NCBI GenBank assembly: GCA_963713545.1 | Contig: CAVQME010000002.1 | Location: forward strand, 1-64,000 | Origin: CAVPLM01 sp963713545 | GTDB lineage: Bacteria; Actinomycetota; Thermoleophilia; RBG-16-64-13 | DNA length: 64,000 bases | Reading direction: 5' to 3' | Shown: one piece after another, positions 33,402 through 41,924 of the stretch | Position numbering within the stretch: position 1 is the first letter of the stretch | Layout: each line of letters opens with the position of its first letter | Position numbers and translations under genes: made by a program | The notes under the pieces: model-generated | What the model was told of the DNA's origin: nothing | The model's database searches: none | What the model saw: the letters and a program-made list of their open reading frames with translations, nothing else

Positions 33402-34142
33402 TCAGGCCTCAGCGGTATGAACGTGGGTTTCGTCCACGGTAGCCGTACTCTCCGCGCCGGCCCCCGGCGCCGGCGCGTCAACGGCCGGCGAGACGGCTGG
33501 CGAGACGGCGGCTGGTGCGACGGCTGCAGGCGGCGTGGGCGGTGCTGGAGGCGCGAGCCCCTCTTCAAGCGCGTCCTGTTTGCGCTGCATGCGCGCCGGC
33601 TGTACGAAGTAAAGATCGAACAGTGACTGGAGGAGATCCAGTAGCCACTGGGCCTCACCGGGCTCCACAGCCGCGATCGATTCAGGCCGGAGGCTCTTGA
33701 CCGACTCGGCATCCAGTCTGGCCAGAGTCGCCAGCATGCCCAGAGCTTGTTTCACGTAGGCCGGCACCTCCGGAGCGAGGCTGGCTTGGCGGATCTGGTC
33801 GGCAAGGCCGCCGTGCCCGGCGTGGACCACGGTGGCTAGAAACCGGTGCAGCGAGCGCCGGCTGATGGCGGCCGAAGCCTCGGGGCTGAAAGAGATGATC
33901 TGGGAGGCCGTGTGATAGTCATCCGCATATTCGGTAGGCACATCGTCGCTCAGTCGCGGTCGCGTGGAGGTTGCCGGCCGGACCGGGTAGGTGCATCCAT
34001 CCTTGGTGCAGAGACCGACGATGATGCGATCACATACGGGGCACCGAGCATTGGAGACCTGCCAGCTGCCGTCCGGGTCTTCCCCCAGGGCGAAGACGTG
34101 GGTCTTGCCTTCGAATTCTGATCCGCAGTGCGGGCATTCCAT
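33402..34142 (-). CDS. DUF4145 zinc-ribbon protein
   Basis: 246 residues from ATG 34142, chosen for the AAGGAGGGT SD. The N-terminal zinc ribbon is MECPHCGSEFEGKTHVF with NARCPVCDRI. DDYHTASQIISFSPEASAAI, then RRSLHRFLATVVHAGHGGLADQI, is the conserved DUF4145 core (helical, found in defence and mobile-element proteins and as stand-alone proteins). The C-terminus is a long Pro/Ala linker of about 50 residues (APPAPPTPPAAVAPAAV). Function unknown. Confidence 0.75.
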   Translation of the reverse strand: MECPHCGSEFEGKTHVFALGEDPDGSWQVSNARCPVCDRIIVGLCTKDGCTYPVRPATSTRPRLSDDVPTEYADDYHTASQIISFSPEASAAISRRSLHRFLATVVHAGHGGLADQIRQASLAPEVPAYVKQALGMLATLARLDAESVKSLRPESIAAVEPGEAQWLLDLLQSLFDLYFVQPARMQRKQDALEEGLAPPAPPTPPAAVAPAAVSPAVSPAVDAPAPGAGAESTATVDETHVHTAEA

Positions 34143-34341
34143 GCTGTTGTGACCCTCCTTGAGTGTAAGCAGGCGGACGGAAAGAGCATACTCGCGAACC
34201 GGGTCCGGCGGCAACTGCGGGCCGGGTAGGTTGAGCTAGACAGTGACCGACAGGTGCGTCCTCGCCTGAATCGTTGTGTCGCAAAGCCTCGTTTTGGGAA
34301 GACAATCGGTGACCTGCCCACGCGCGAGGAGTGCACACGCG

Positions 34342-34527
34342 ATGCATGATATCGAGCCGGAGATTGCGGACGACCGTAGGGCGATCCTGGAGGACCTCAA
34401 AGAGGAACAGGTCCTGGAGAAGGAGTTGGATGATCTCGAGCAGCAGGCCGAGGAACTGGAAGAGCAGCGTGCCCGCCGGCGGGCGTCTCTAAAGGTCGAA
34501 CCGCCGCCGCAGCCAACCGAAGGCTGA
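34342..34527 (+). CDS. Short acidic coiled-coil protein
   Basis: 61 residues from ATG 34342 with GAGGAG 11 bp upstream. Residues 8-48 are an almost uninterrupted charged heptad helix (LKEEQVLEKELDDLEQQAEE), followed by a basic patch and a Pro tail. Divergent from the DUF4145 gene. No family recognised. Confidence 0.5.
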   Translation: MHDIEPEIADDRRAILEDLKEEQVLEKELDDLEQQAEELEEQRARRRASLKVEPPPQPTEG

Positions 34528-34680
34528 CCCTTCTGCGCGCCCCCCGCCGGCCGCGGTCTCCGACGCCCGCTATCTCCGACGGACGACTCGGGAGCTTAGA
34601 AGTCCCCCGTGCCGGGTATGGAGCCGGTGGGTCTCTTGATTGCTACTGGCACAACAAGATGCGGAATGGAGGATCAACCG

Positions 34681-35202
34681 ATGGCCTACGATATCTCCGT
34701 GATCCGGCCCGAGATGCGGGCCGAGCAGGTGAAGTCCCGAGGGCAGGGCTTCAGCGCCAGCCGGAGGGCCGGTCTGAAAAAGGGATTGCGCGCGCTGCAC
34801 ACCCTGGAGATCATGGCCACCAACATCTACAAATGCCAGATCACCTCCAAAGACTGCGCGCTCAACACGCAGCTCACCGCTGCCATGTGCAACGAGATGA
34901 CCCACACCCAGGACTTCCAGACCAAGCTGTACGAGTACGGTTTCAAGCCCAGCAAACTGCGGGGGGCGTACTGGATCGTCGGGTATGTCTTTGGTCTGGG
35001 CTCGCGTATCCTCGGCACACGTCGCATCCTGAAGACCGGTGTATGGGTAGAGACCAAGGCGGTGCACCACTACTCCGAACTGCTCGCAGGAGTGGAGTGG
35101 GATGACGAGACCCGGGCGTTCGTGGAGAAAGACCAGGCTGACGAATATGGCCACATCGAGCGCTGGAAAAGCTTTCTAGAGAATCCGGAGGACATCTGCT
35201 AG
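34681..35202 (+). CDS. COQ7-like ferritin-fold diiron protein
   Basis: 173 residues from ATG 34681, SD GGAGG. The six-ligand pattern of demethoxyubiquinone hydroxylase-type diiron proteins is present: Glu43 (LHTLEIMA), Glu72 and His75 (NEMTH), Glu124 (VETKAVHH), Glu155 and His158 (DEYGH). The Gly/aromatic helix AYWIVGYVFGLGSRILGTR may touch the membrane as in COQ7. No ubiquinone pathway gene is seen, so the substrate may be another quinone or the protein may act in oxygen/peroxide reduction. It is followed at 99 bp by a desulforedoxin-like gene. Confidence 0.75.
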   Translation: MAYDISVIRPEMRAEQVKSRGQGFSASRRAGLKKGLRALHTLEIMATNIYKCQITSKDCALNTQLTAAMCNEMTHTQDFQTKLYEYGFKPSKLRGAYWIVGYVFGLGSRILGTRRILKTGVWVETKAVHHYSELLAGVEWDDETRAFVEKDQADEYGHIERWKSFLENPEDIC

Positions 35203-35301
35203 GGGCGATGCTATGAGGGCACTGCTCGGGGAGTCCCGGCGGGGCAAGCCGCGGGCCCCGATCTGGGCAGCCTAATACCTCGAGAAGGATCGGAGGTAAC
35301 G

Positions 35302-35475
35302 ATGGCCCGCTGTGACGAAATGCGCGAAGGGGATGTCTATTGCTGCGAGGAATGCGGCCTGGAGATACAGGTCCTTGAGGAGTGCAGCCACGAGGAGGGA
35401 GATGAAGCCGAGGAGACCTGCAAAATCCAGGGCTTCGTCTGTTGCGGGCAGCCGCTGACGCTCAAGGAAGACTGA
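35302..35475 (+). CDS. Desulforedoxin-like small iron-sulfur protein
   Basis: 57 residues with SD GGAGG. It contains YCCEECGLEIQVLEEC and a C-terminal FVCCGQPLTLKED. The frame CxxCG...CCGxpL is that of desulforedoxin and of the N-terminal domain of desulfoferrodoxin, which bind Fe with four cysteines. Two further Cys (Cys4 and one in EETCKIQG) and an acidic insertion are unusual. Probably a one-electron donor to the neighbouring diiron or flavodiiron proteins. Below the usual ORF-length cut-off, so easy to miss. Confidence 0.75.
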   Translation: MARCDEMREGDVYCCEECGLEIQVLEECSHEEGDEAEETCKIQGFVCCGQPLTLKED

Positions 35476-35555
35476 AAGGTCGCGCCCGTCGGGCGATAAT
35501 GGACGCCGGAGCACGGCTCCCCTGCGCGTGCATGAGATTGACGGAGCAACGCGCG

Positions 35556-36962
35556 CTAGGTGCCGGCAGCGTTGTCCGCAGGAAGCGGGGCGCGGCCCGG
35601 TGGGGCGGCGCCCCCGCTGTGTAGATCGCGCCGCACCTCGCGGCTCCGGACCCACAGCCAGAAGCTCCGGAGCAGTTCCCCGATCAGGAAGGCGAACAGG
35701 GCGACGTAGAGTCCGGCGGCGGCGCCCCAGATCACTCCGCCCACAAGTATGAGGGTGGCGAGGCCCAGGAACATCCCCACAGACTCCGTGATGCTGCGTG
35801 TGCGCCTGCTGTAGAGGATCACCCCTTGGAAGTAGCTCTGAAGCACGGCCAGGATCGGCATGGGCAGGAGTATGAAGAGGCTGGCCCAGACCATATGGGG
35901 GAGAGGGTCCGCCAGGTGCAGGAGATCCTCGAAGATGGCCTCCGCTACGGCGGGGATCATGAGGATGAGCAACGAGACCGTGCCCACCAAGCAGAGAACG
36001 ACCGCGAAGCGCCGGAGGGCCCGCATAGCCCGCTGCTCTTCGATGAGAGCCACGACCACCTCGTTGTAAGCGCCACCGAAGCCGCGCACGATGAAATTGA
36101 TGCCGCTCACTACCGGCCAGGCGGCCAGCGACAGCAGCGCAAGCGGCATGCGGCTCATGGCCGCGCTGCCGATAGGGCTCGCCAGGATGACGAGCAACTG
36201 GGTCAGCGACAGGGGGATGTAGAAGTCGAGCATGGCCCTCGTCGAGAGCGGCCTCTCCAGGGCCGGTGCGGGCCTAAGCTCCTCTCGGAGGGTCTTCCGC
36301 ACCACCAGATGGACGTAGAGGGCCTCCGAGAGCACTCCCGCTGCCAAAGCGCTGGTGGCGACGGCGACACCGGGGATGCCGCCGACGAGATAGCCCACGG
36401 CCAGCACCACCCCGTCTGCCGTTAGCCGTACCGCGGTGCCCAACCCCACTTTGAGCGAATGCCCAAAACGGATCAGCACTCCCTGATGGAACCTGCGGTA
36501 GGCGATGGACCATGTCCAGGGGATCATGATGAGGAGCCCCAGGCGCGCCGGCTCGATGACCTCTTCAGGCGCGTGGATGACATCCCGGACCAAGACGTAG
36601 TAGAGGGGGGTGGCGACCATGATTATGTGGATCGCGGTGAGCGCGGCACCCATGCGATTCATGAACCGCCGGAGTTTCAAGTAGGAGGCCCAGTCACGGC
36701 AGAGAGCCGTGGAGGCCGCGAGCATCATGATGATCGGGGCCTCGACTATCAACGCCAAGGGAAAGACGACACCGCCAAAGGCGGCCAGGTTGATCGTGGG
36801 GTCTTCCAGACGCGACACGACCGCGCTGATGACGGGGCCCTCCAGGCCCATGAGTATCCAGCTGGCGGCAAGAGGCCACCATGTCCTCAGAATGCGCCGG
36901 CCGCCGAGCGGAAGATGAGGCTCGGGGCCGACGGGGGATCCATTTCGGTCGATCGCTGTCAT
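35556..36962 (-). CDS. MATE/MOP-superfamily-like multi-pass membrane transporter
   Basis: 468 residues from ATG 36962; the start is inferred because no SD is obvious and the frame is open further upstream. There are about twelve hydrophobic helices in two similar halves: helix 1 WWPLAASWILMGLEGPVISA, then VFPLALIVEAPIIMMLAAS; second half FYIPLSLTQLLVILASPIGS and WPVVSGINFIVRGFGGAYNE. The layout resembles MOP flippases (MATE, MurJ, Wzx), but the family is not certain. Substrate unknown. Divergent from the flavodiiron gene. Confidence 0.55.
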   Translation of the reverse strand: MTAIDRNGSPVGPEPHLPLGGRRILRTWWPLAASWILMGLEGPVISAVVSRLEDPTINLAAFGGVVFPLALIVEAPIIMMLAASTALCRDWASYLKLRRFMNRMGAALTAIHIIMVATPLYYVLVRDVIHAPEEVIEPARLGLLIMIPWTWSIAYRRFHQGVLIRFGHSLKVGLGTAVRLTADGVVLAVGYLVGGIPGVAVATSALAAGVLSEALYVHLVVRKTLREELRPAPALERPLSTRAMLDFYIPLSLTQLLVILASPIGSAAMSRMPLALLSLAAWPVVSGINFIVRGFGGAYNEVVVALIEEQRAMRALRRFAVVLCLVGTVSLLILMIPAVAEAIFEDLLHLADPLPHMVWASLFILLPMPILAVLQSYFQGVILYSRRTRSITESVGMFLGLATLILVGGVIWGAAAGLYVALFAFLIGELLRSFWLWVRSREVRRDLHSGGAAPPGRAPLPADNAAGT

Positions 36963-37132
36963 GCAGCATGCAATATTGGCCCACGGGCGAGACGGCATCA
37001 ATGCCGCAGGGTCTGAACGTTCGCCGCGGGTCCTGCGCATCGGGTTTGCGTGGGGAGCCCGCTCGGGAAGACTTGAGGGGAGAGAGGATGCTTTGAGCCG
37101 GAGAATGGGGCGAAAGACCCCCCGGCAAAGTC

Positions 37133-37138
37133 TATAGT
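37133..37138 (+). promoter_or_regulatory. -10 element TATAGT upstream of the flavodiiron gene
   Basis: TATAGT lies 21 bp before ATG 37160 and no good -35 is present, so activator dependence is possible. The gap 36963-37159 also holds a GGGG-CCCC hairpin and no other gene. Confidence 0.35.
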
Positions 37139-37159
37139 CGCCTTGGAGGCTCGTAAGAC

Positions 37160-38335
37160 ATGAGACCACGTGAGATCAAGCCAGGTATCTACTATGTGGG
37201 GGCCGTCGATTGGGACAGGCGACTGTTCGACGCTCTGATCCCACTACCGGAAGGCACCAGCTACAACGCATACCTGGTAACGGGAAGCGAGAAAAACGTC
37301 CTCTTCGACACGGTCGATCCCTCGAAGACTGGGGTCATCCTGGACTACCTGCAGGGGATGAGCCACCTCGACTACATCGTCATCCAGCACGCGGAGCAGG
37401 ACCATTCGGGTTCGTTGCCGGAGGTGATGTCCCGCTATCCGGATGCCCGGGTCCTCTGCAGCCCCAAAGCCGTCGACCTGCTTTCCACCCATCTGCACAT
37501 CCCGGCCGAGGCACTGAAGGTGGTCGGGGACGGTGAGGAGCTCTCGCTGGGGGACAAGACCCTTCGGTTTCTCCACACTCCCTGGGTGCACTGGCCCGAG
37601 ACAATGTCCACGTATCTCATCGAGGATCGGATGCTTCTCAGTTGCGATCTCTTCGGATCGCATCTTGCCACGAGCGAGCTGTTCGGCAGGGAGGAGGAGG
37701 TCCTGCCCGCGGCGAAGCGCTACTTCGCCGAGATCATGATGCCGCTCCGCGCTGCGGTGCGGAAGAATCTGGAGAAGGTGGGGGCTCTGACGATCGATGC
37801 GATCGGTCCCAGCCATGGGCCGCTCTACGCGCGTCCTCAGACGATCCTGGATGCATATCGAGAGTGGGTGGACGGGCCCCCACGTAATCTCGCGGTGATC
37901 CCGTATGTGACCATGCACGGCAGCACTCTGACCCTTGTGGAGCGTTTGACCGGCGGGCTGGCGGCGGCAGGGGTGAGGGTCGAGCGCTTCGACCTCTCCA
38001 CCGTCGACCTGGGGCGCCTGGCGGCCGCTCTGGTGGACGCGGCCACCTTGGTGGTCGCTACCCCGACGGTCCTCACCAATCCTCATCCGGCCATGGTGTC
38101 GGCTCTCCACTTGATAGGGGCTCTGCGGCCCAAGGTGCGGTACCTGGCGTTACTCGCTTCGTACGGTTGGGGGACCAACGTGGTCGAGGTGGTCACATCG
38201 CTAACCGGCGCACTCAAGGCGGAGATGATCGACACCGTCCTGGTCAAGGGCGCTCCCCGGGATGAAGACCTCGAGCGAGTAGACGAGATCGCAGAGGCCA
38301 TAGCGGCAAAGCACAGCGAGGCCGGTCTCGAGTGA
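37160..38335 (+). CDS. fprA: Flavodiiron protein (A-type flavoprotein, NO/O2 reductase)
   Basis: 391 residues. Metallo-beta-lactamase-like diiron domain: HAEQDHSGSLPEV (HxExDH), TPWVHWPETM, SCDLFGSH and IGPSHGPLY supply the His, Glu and Asp ligands. The C-terminal flavodoxin domain begins at LAVIPYVTMHGSTLTLVE (FMN phosphate loop). The minimal class A form, with no rubredoxin fused, takes electrons from rubredoxin-like partners. It reduces O2 to water or NO to N2O in anaerobes. The desulforedoxin-like gene 1.7 kb away is a possible donor. Confidence 0.95.
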   Translation: MRPREIKPGIYYVGAVDWDRRLFDALIPLPEGTSYNAYLVTGSEKNVLFDTVDPSKTGVILDYLQGMSHLDYIVIQHAEQDHSGSLPEVMSRYPDARVLCSPKAVDLLSTHLHIPAEALKVVGDGEELSLGDKTLRFLHTPWVHWPETMSTYLIEDRMLLSCDLFGSHLATSELFGREEEVLPAAKRYFAEIMMPLRAAVRKNLEKVGALTIDAIGPSHGPLYARPQTILDAYREWVDGPPRNLAVIPYVTMHGSTLTLVERLTGGLAAAGVRVERFDLSTVDLGRLAAALVDAATLVVATPTVLTNPHPAMVSALHLIGALRPKVRYLALLASYGWGTNVVEVVTSLTGALKAEMIDTVLVKGAPRDEDLERVDEIAEAIAAKHSEAGLE

Positions 38336-38359
38336 CACGCTGCGTCGCGGCGCTATAAT
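38332..38359 (+). promoter_or_regulatory. Strong promoter of hisG
   Basis: GTGACA (38332-38337, 5/6) and a perfect TATAAT (38354-38359) are 16 bp apart. The transcript would start near 38366 with a hairpin (38366-38373 with 38379-38386) at its 5' end and a leader of about 80 nt. Confidence 0.65.
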
Positions 38360-38445
38360 GCGCTGGCGCCTCCTCACGGGAGGCGCGGCCGGCCTGGGAA
38401 AAGGGCCTTGGACCGCTTTCAATCTCGAGTGGCGGAGAGAATCAC

Positions 38446-39315
38446 ATGATCCTGAAGATGGGAATCCCCAAGGGTAGTCTCGAGAACGCCACCATCGAGC
38501 TGCTACGCCGGGCGGGCTTCAACGTCAGCACGAGTAGCCGCTCGTACTTTCCGGCGATCGACGATCCCGAGATCGAGTGCGTGCTCATCCGGGCCCAGGA
38601 GATGGCCCGCTACGTCGAGAACGGCCTCCTGGACGCGGGCATCACAGGGCTGGATTGGGTCCTGGAGAACGAGGCGAACGTACATCCGGTGTGCGATCTG
38701 GTCTACGCGAAGCAGAGCTTTGGGAAGGTACGCTGGGTCCTAGCCGCCCCTGAGGGGTCACCGTTCCAGAGCGTCCACGATCTGGAGGGCAAGATCATCG
38801 CGACCGAACTGGTCGCCACTACCAAGCGCTATCTCGCCGAAAAGGGCGTGAGGGCTAAAGTGGAGTTCAGTTGGGGCGCCACTGAAGTGAAGCCGCCTGA
38901 GTTGGCCGATGCCATCGTTGAGGTGACCGAGACGGGCAGCTCGCTCAGAGCCAACAAACTGCGTATCCTCGAGACCGTGCTTGAGTCGACCACGCAACTG
39001 ATCGCCAACCTGGATTCTTGGCAAGATCCGGATAAGCGGCGGAAGCTCGAGGACATCGCCATGCTCCTCCAGGGAGCCATGGCCGCGCTGGGCAAAGTGG
39101 GACTGATGCTGAACGTGCGTCGCTGCGACCTGCCGACGGTGCTCGACACCCTGCCCGCCCTGCTCAAACCGACGATATCGGCTCTCAGCGACGAGGAGTG
39201 GCTGGCGGTAAACACCATCATCGACGAATCGACGGTGCGCACCATCATCCCGCGTCTAAAAGAAGCCGGCGCGCAAGGGATCGTGGAATACCCGCTGAAC
39301 AAGATCGTGATGTGA
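38446..39315 (+). CDS. hisG: ATP phosphoribosyltransferase, long form
   Basis: 289 residues. LKMGIPKGSLENATIELLRRAG opens the catalytic periplasmic-binding-like fold. DAGITGLDWVLEN and the PRPP-binding loop region ADAIVEVTETGSSLRAN are clear. The C-terminal about 75 residues (VGLMLNVRRCDLPTVLDTLP to GAQGIVEYPLNKIVM) are the ferredoxin-like regulatory domain that binds histidine. The long HisG_L form needs no HisZ. It catalyses the first step of histidine synthesis. No other his gene is in the window, so hisG is isolated from any his operon. Confidence 0.95.
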   Translation: MILKMGIPKGSLENATIELLRRAGFNVSTSSRSYFPAIDDPEIECVLIRAQEMARYVENGLLDAGITGLDWVLENEANVHPVCDLVYAKQSFGKVRWVLAAPEGSPFQSVHDLEGKIIATELVATTKRYLAEKGVRAKVEFSWGATEVKPPELADAIVEVTETGSSLRANKLRILETVLESTTQLIANLDSWQDPDKRRKLEDIAMLLQGAMAALGKVGLMLNVRRCDLPTVLDTLPALLKPTISALSDEEWLAVNTIIDESTVRTIIPRLKEAGAQGIVEYPLNKIVM

Positions 39316-39348
39316 CCGGCCGCTGAATCGCACCCGAGGGAACGCAGA

Positions 39349-39378
39349 AGGCCCGCCTGTTCCGGGCGGACCTTTCTT
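39349..39378. terminator. Bidirectional terminator between hisG and hcp
   Basis: AGGCCCGCC (39349-39357) pairs with GGGCGG-A-CCT (39364-39373) around a 6-base loop. It is flanked by TTCTT on the plus side and GAAGG/TTC on the minus side, and sits between the convergent stops of hisG and hcp. Confidence 0.65.
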
Positions 39379-39403
39379 GTGGAGGGCTGGTAAGCGGGTG
39401 GTA

Positions 39404-41035
39404 TCAGGCCAGGATCGCCTGCAGGTCTTCTTCCGGGGTGGTGATGGGGTGCAGGTCGTAGGTATCGACGATGAATTTGGCTACGTCCGGGGTCAGGAAC
39501 GCCGGCAGAGTGGGGCCGAGCCGCATGTCCTTCAGCCCGAGGTAGAGCAGGGTCAGCAGGATAGCCGCAGCTTTCTGCTCGTACCAGGATAGGATGAGCG
39601 TGAGAGGCAGGTCGTTGACTCCCACCTCGAAAGCATCCGCCAAGGCCAGCGCCACCTGGATGGCCGAGTAGGCGTCGTTGCACTGCCCCATGTCGAGCAG
39701 GCGCGGGATGCCGTCTATGGCACCCAGGTCTTTGTCGTAGAAGCGATATTTGCCGCAGGCGAGGGTCAGGATGACCGTGTCGGCAGGGGCCTCCTCGACG
39801 AACCTGGTGTAATAATCTCGTCCCGGTTTGGCCCCGTCACAGCCGCCTACCAGGAAGAAGTGGCGGATCTTGCCGGCCTTGACCAGTTCGATGATCTTCT
39901 CGGCATGGGCAAGCACCGCGTTGCGCATGAAGCCCACATGGACCGTCTTGCCGGCTACATCCTCTGAGAAGCCGGGCAGCGCCAGGGCCTTGTCGATGAC
40001 GAGCCCGAAGTCGCGGTTCGTGGTGTGGGTCACACCCGGCCAACCGACGGAAGCCGTCGTGAAGATGTTGTCGAAGTAGGACTCCTGCGGCTGCTGGATG
40101 CAGTTCGTGGTCATCAGGATCGCACCGGGGAACTGGGCGAACTCCTTCTTCTGATTCTGCCAGGCCGTCCCATAGTTGCCGTAGAGATGGGGATATGCCT
40201 TCAGTTTGGGATAGCCGTGGGCGGGCAGCATCTCGCCGTGGGTGTAGACGGTGATCCCCCTGCCCTCCGTCTGTTTGAGCAACTCCCCGAGGTCGAGCAG
40301 GTCGTGGCCTGAGACCAGGATCGCCTTCCCGGCTTTGACGCCCAAGGGTACCTCGGTGGGGACAGGCGTGCCGAAGGTCTCGGTGTTGCCCTTGTCCAGT
40401 ATCTCCATGGTCTTGTAGTTGATCTCGCCGCAGCGGAGCGCCTTGCCGATCCAGTCGTTGAGGTCACCCTCGTTGTGGCGGGCGAGATCGGCCAGGGCTT
40501 CGACGAAGTAATGGTCGACCGCGTCGTCCCTGTAGCCCAACTCGGCGGCATGGAAGGCGTAGGCCGCTACCCCTTTGAGACCGTACAGGACGGTGTGCTG
40601 CAGAGACCGGATATTCGCGTCGGAAGAGGCTTCAGTGTTGACGTCATGCTCGCGGCCCTGGGCGGCCAGGCCGTCCACGGTGGTGTCAGGGACAAAGGAA
40701 ACGGGCGCTTCGCTGAAGCTGACGCCGGGCTGTTTGCCGGCGAGTGCCTTGAGGAGCGCGTCGCGACGATCCGTGGCCTGATGCACCCTCTCGGCGAGCG
40801 CTTCGGGATCGAAGTTCACGTTCGTCAAGGTCGAGAACAGCGCTTCGGCCAAGAACGGATATGTGTCGCCGGGCACGAGACCCTCGGCCTCGGCCTTCTC
40901 GGCCACGACCGCCAGCCCCTCGAGGGCGTATACCAAGGCGTCCTGGATGGCGGAGACGCCATCCACCTTGCCACAGACTCCCTTGACGGTACACGCCGTC
41001 CCTTTGACGGTTTGTTCGCACTGGTAGCAAAACAT
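39404..41035 (-). CDS. hcp: Hydroxylamine reductase (hybrid cluster protein)
   Basis: 543 residues from ATG 41035 with SD GGAGG. The N-terminal cluster motif CYQCEQTVKGTACTVKGVC (C-x2-C-x8-C-x5-C) is the [4Fe-4S] arrangement of class I/III Hcp. Hybrid-cluster ligands occur in the C-terminal half (FLVGGCDGAKPGRDYYT, LTLACGKYRF, LDMGQCNDAYS). The enzyme reduces NO (to N2O) and hydroxylamine under anaerobic nitrosative stress. No hcr partner adjoins. It is divergent from a Crp/Fnr regulator with a matching box between them. Confidence 0.96.
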   Translation of the reverse strand: MFCYQCEQTVKGTACTVKGVCGKVDGVSAIQDALVYALEGLAVVAEKAEAEGLVPGDTYPFLAEALFSTLTNVNFDPEALAERVHQATDRRDALLKALAGKQPGVSFSEAPVSFVPDTTVDGLAAQGREHDVNTEASSDANIRSLQHTVLYGLKGVAAYAFHAAELGYRDDAVDHYFVEALADLARHNEGDLNDWIGKALRCGEINYKTMEILDKGNTETFGTPVPTEVPLGVKAGKAILVSGHDLLDLGELLKQTEGRGITVYTHGEMLPAHGYPKLKAYPHLYGNYGTAWQNQKKEFAQFPGAILMTTNCIQQPQESYFDNIFTTASVGWPGVTHTTNRDFGLVIDKALALPGFSEDVAGKTVHVGFMRNAVLAHAEKIIELVKAGKIRHFFLVGGCDGAKPGRDYYTRFVEEAPADTVILTLACGKYRFYDKDLGAIDGIPRLLDMGQCNDAYSAIQVALALADAFEVGVNDLPLTLILSWYEQKAAAILLTLLYLGLKDMRLGPTLPAFLTPDVAKFIVDTYDLHPITTPEEDLQAILA

Positions 41036-41119
41036 GAGCGTCCTCCTACGTTTGTGTGTCGGTGCCTGCCCGCCCTCCGGTCGAGACGGCACGTGGTCTT
41101 GTTTTCCCGTCTAGAACCT

Positions 41120-41156
41120 AACATAATCCCCAAAGCCTGCCCTTGATTTAAGTCAA
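41120..41156 (-). promoter_or_regulatory. Crp/Fnr-type (HcpR-like) box and -10 of hcp
   Basis: TTGATTTAAGTCAA at 41143-41156 has TTGA/TCAA arms and fits the TTGA-N6-TCAA boxes of FNR/DNR/HcpR regulators. On the minus strand TATGTT at 41120-41125 would place the box centre about 37-41 bp before the hcp start site, a class II activator position. Confidence 0.6.
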
Positions 41157-41207
41157 GTGCCCAGGATTCTTCTGTACTTCGTTGGTCTACACCCAAAAAG
41201 GGATGTC

Positions 41208-41924
41208 GTGAGAGAACGCTCTGGAGATCGACAAAGCACGAGCCGTGAAGCCCAACTGGCCGACGTCCTTCGCCGGGCGAGCCTGTTTGAGGGACTGGAT
41301 GACGCACACCTCGAGGAACTCGTGTCCCGGAGTCGCCGGAGGCGCTACGACGCCCGGCAGACGGTGTTCCTTGAGGGCGACAAAGCTCAGGGGCTCTACG
41401 TTGTCGTCAGCGGTCGAGTGAAGGTGTTCAAAACGTCTCCGAAAGGCCGCGAGCAGACCCTCATGATGATGGGGCCCGGCGAGCCCGTGGGCGAGGTGGC
41501 GGTGCTTTCTGGGGAGTCATACCCGGCCAGCGCGGAGACACTGGAGCCCACCGAGGCTCTCTACGTTCCCCGGCAGGCTTTCCTGGATATGGTGGGCCGC
41601 GAGCCGGAGGTGGCCATGCGGCTCCTCTCGGCGTTGTCGGCCAGACTGCGCTCCTTCGCCACTCTCATCGAGGATCTGTCCCTCCGGGAGGTGGGCGAGC
41701 GTCTCGCAGCCTACCTTCTGTCCCTGGCCACCGAGGGGCGAGCCGACGAGGTGGTCGAGCTGGACGTGTCCAAGACCGAGCTTTCGGCCGCTGTGGGAAC
41801 GGTACCCGAGACGCTGTCTCGAGCGTTCCAGCAGCTCAGCCGGGCCGGTGCGGTGGAGACTCAGGGGCGCAAGGTGCACATAAAGGACCGGAAGGTCTTG
41901 GAGCGGATGGCCGGGGTCAAGTGA
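41208..41924 (+). CDS. Crp/Fnr-family regulator (HcpR/DNR-like)
   Basis: 238 residues from GTG 41208; a GTG at 41157 lies next to the box and is less likely. The cNMP-type beta-roll is RQTVFLEGDKAQGLYVVVSG to GEVAVLSGESYPASAETLE, followed by the dimer helix and a winged HTH with TELSAAVGTVPETLSRAFQQL. The ETxSR recognition helix matches TTGA half-sites. There are no cysteines at all, so it is not an Fe-S FNR; a heme-type NO sensor as in HcpR/DNR is plausible. The stop overlaps the GTG of the metal-binding lipoprotein gene, coupling it to the ABC transporter. Confidence 0.85.
   Translation: MRERSGDRQSTSREAQLADVLRRASLFEGLDDAHLEELVSRSRRRRYDARQTVFLEGDKAQGLYVVVSGRVKVFKTSPKGREQTLMMMGPGEPVGEVAVLSGESYPASAETLEPTEALYVPRQAFLDMVGREPEVAMRLLSALSARLRSFATLIEDLSLREVGERLAAYLLSLATEGRADEVVELDVSKTELSAAVGTVPETLSRAFQQLSRAGAVETQGRKVHIKDRKVLERMAGVK

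Noticed and set aside
34528..34680. TTGATT followed by AT-richer sequence as a promoter of the COQ7-like gene
   Set aside because: No acceptable -10 at 16-18 bp spacing; left unannotated.
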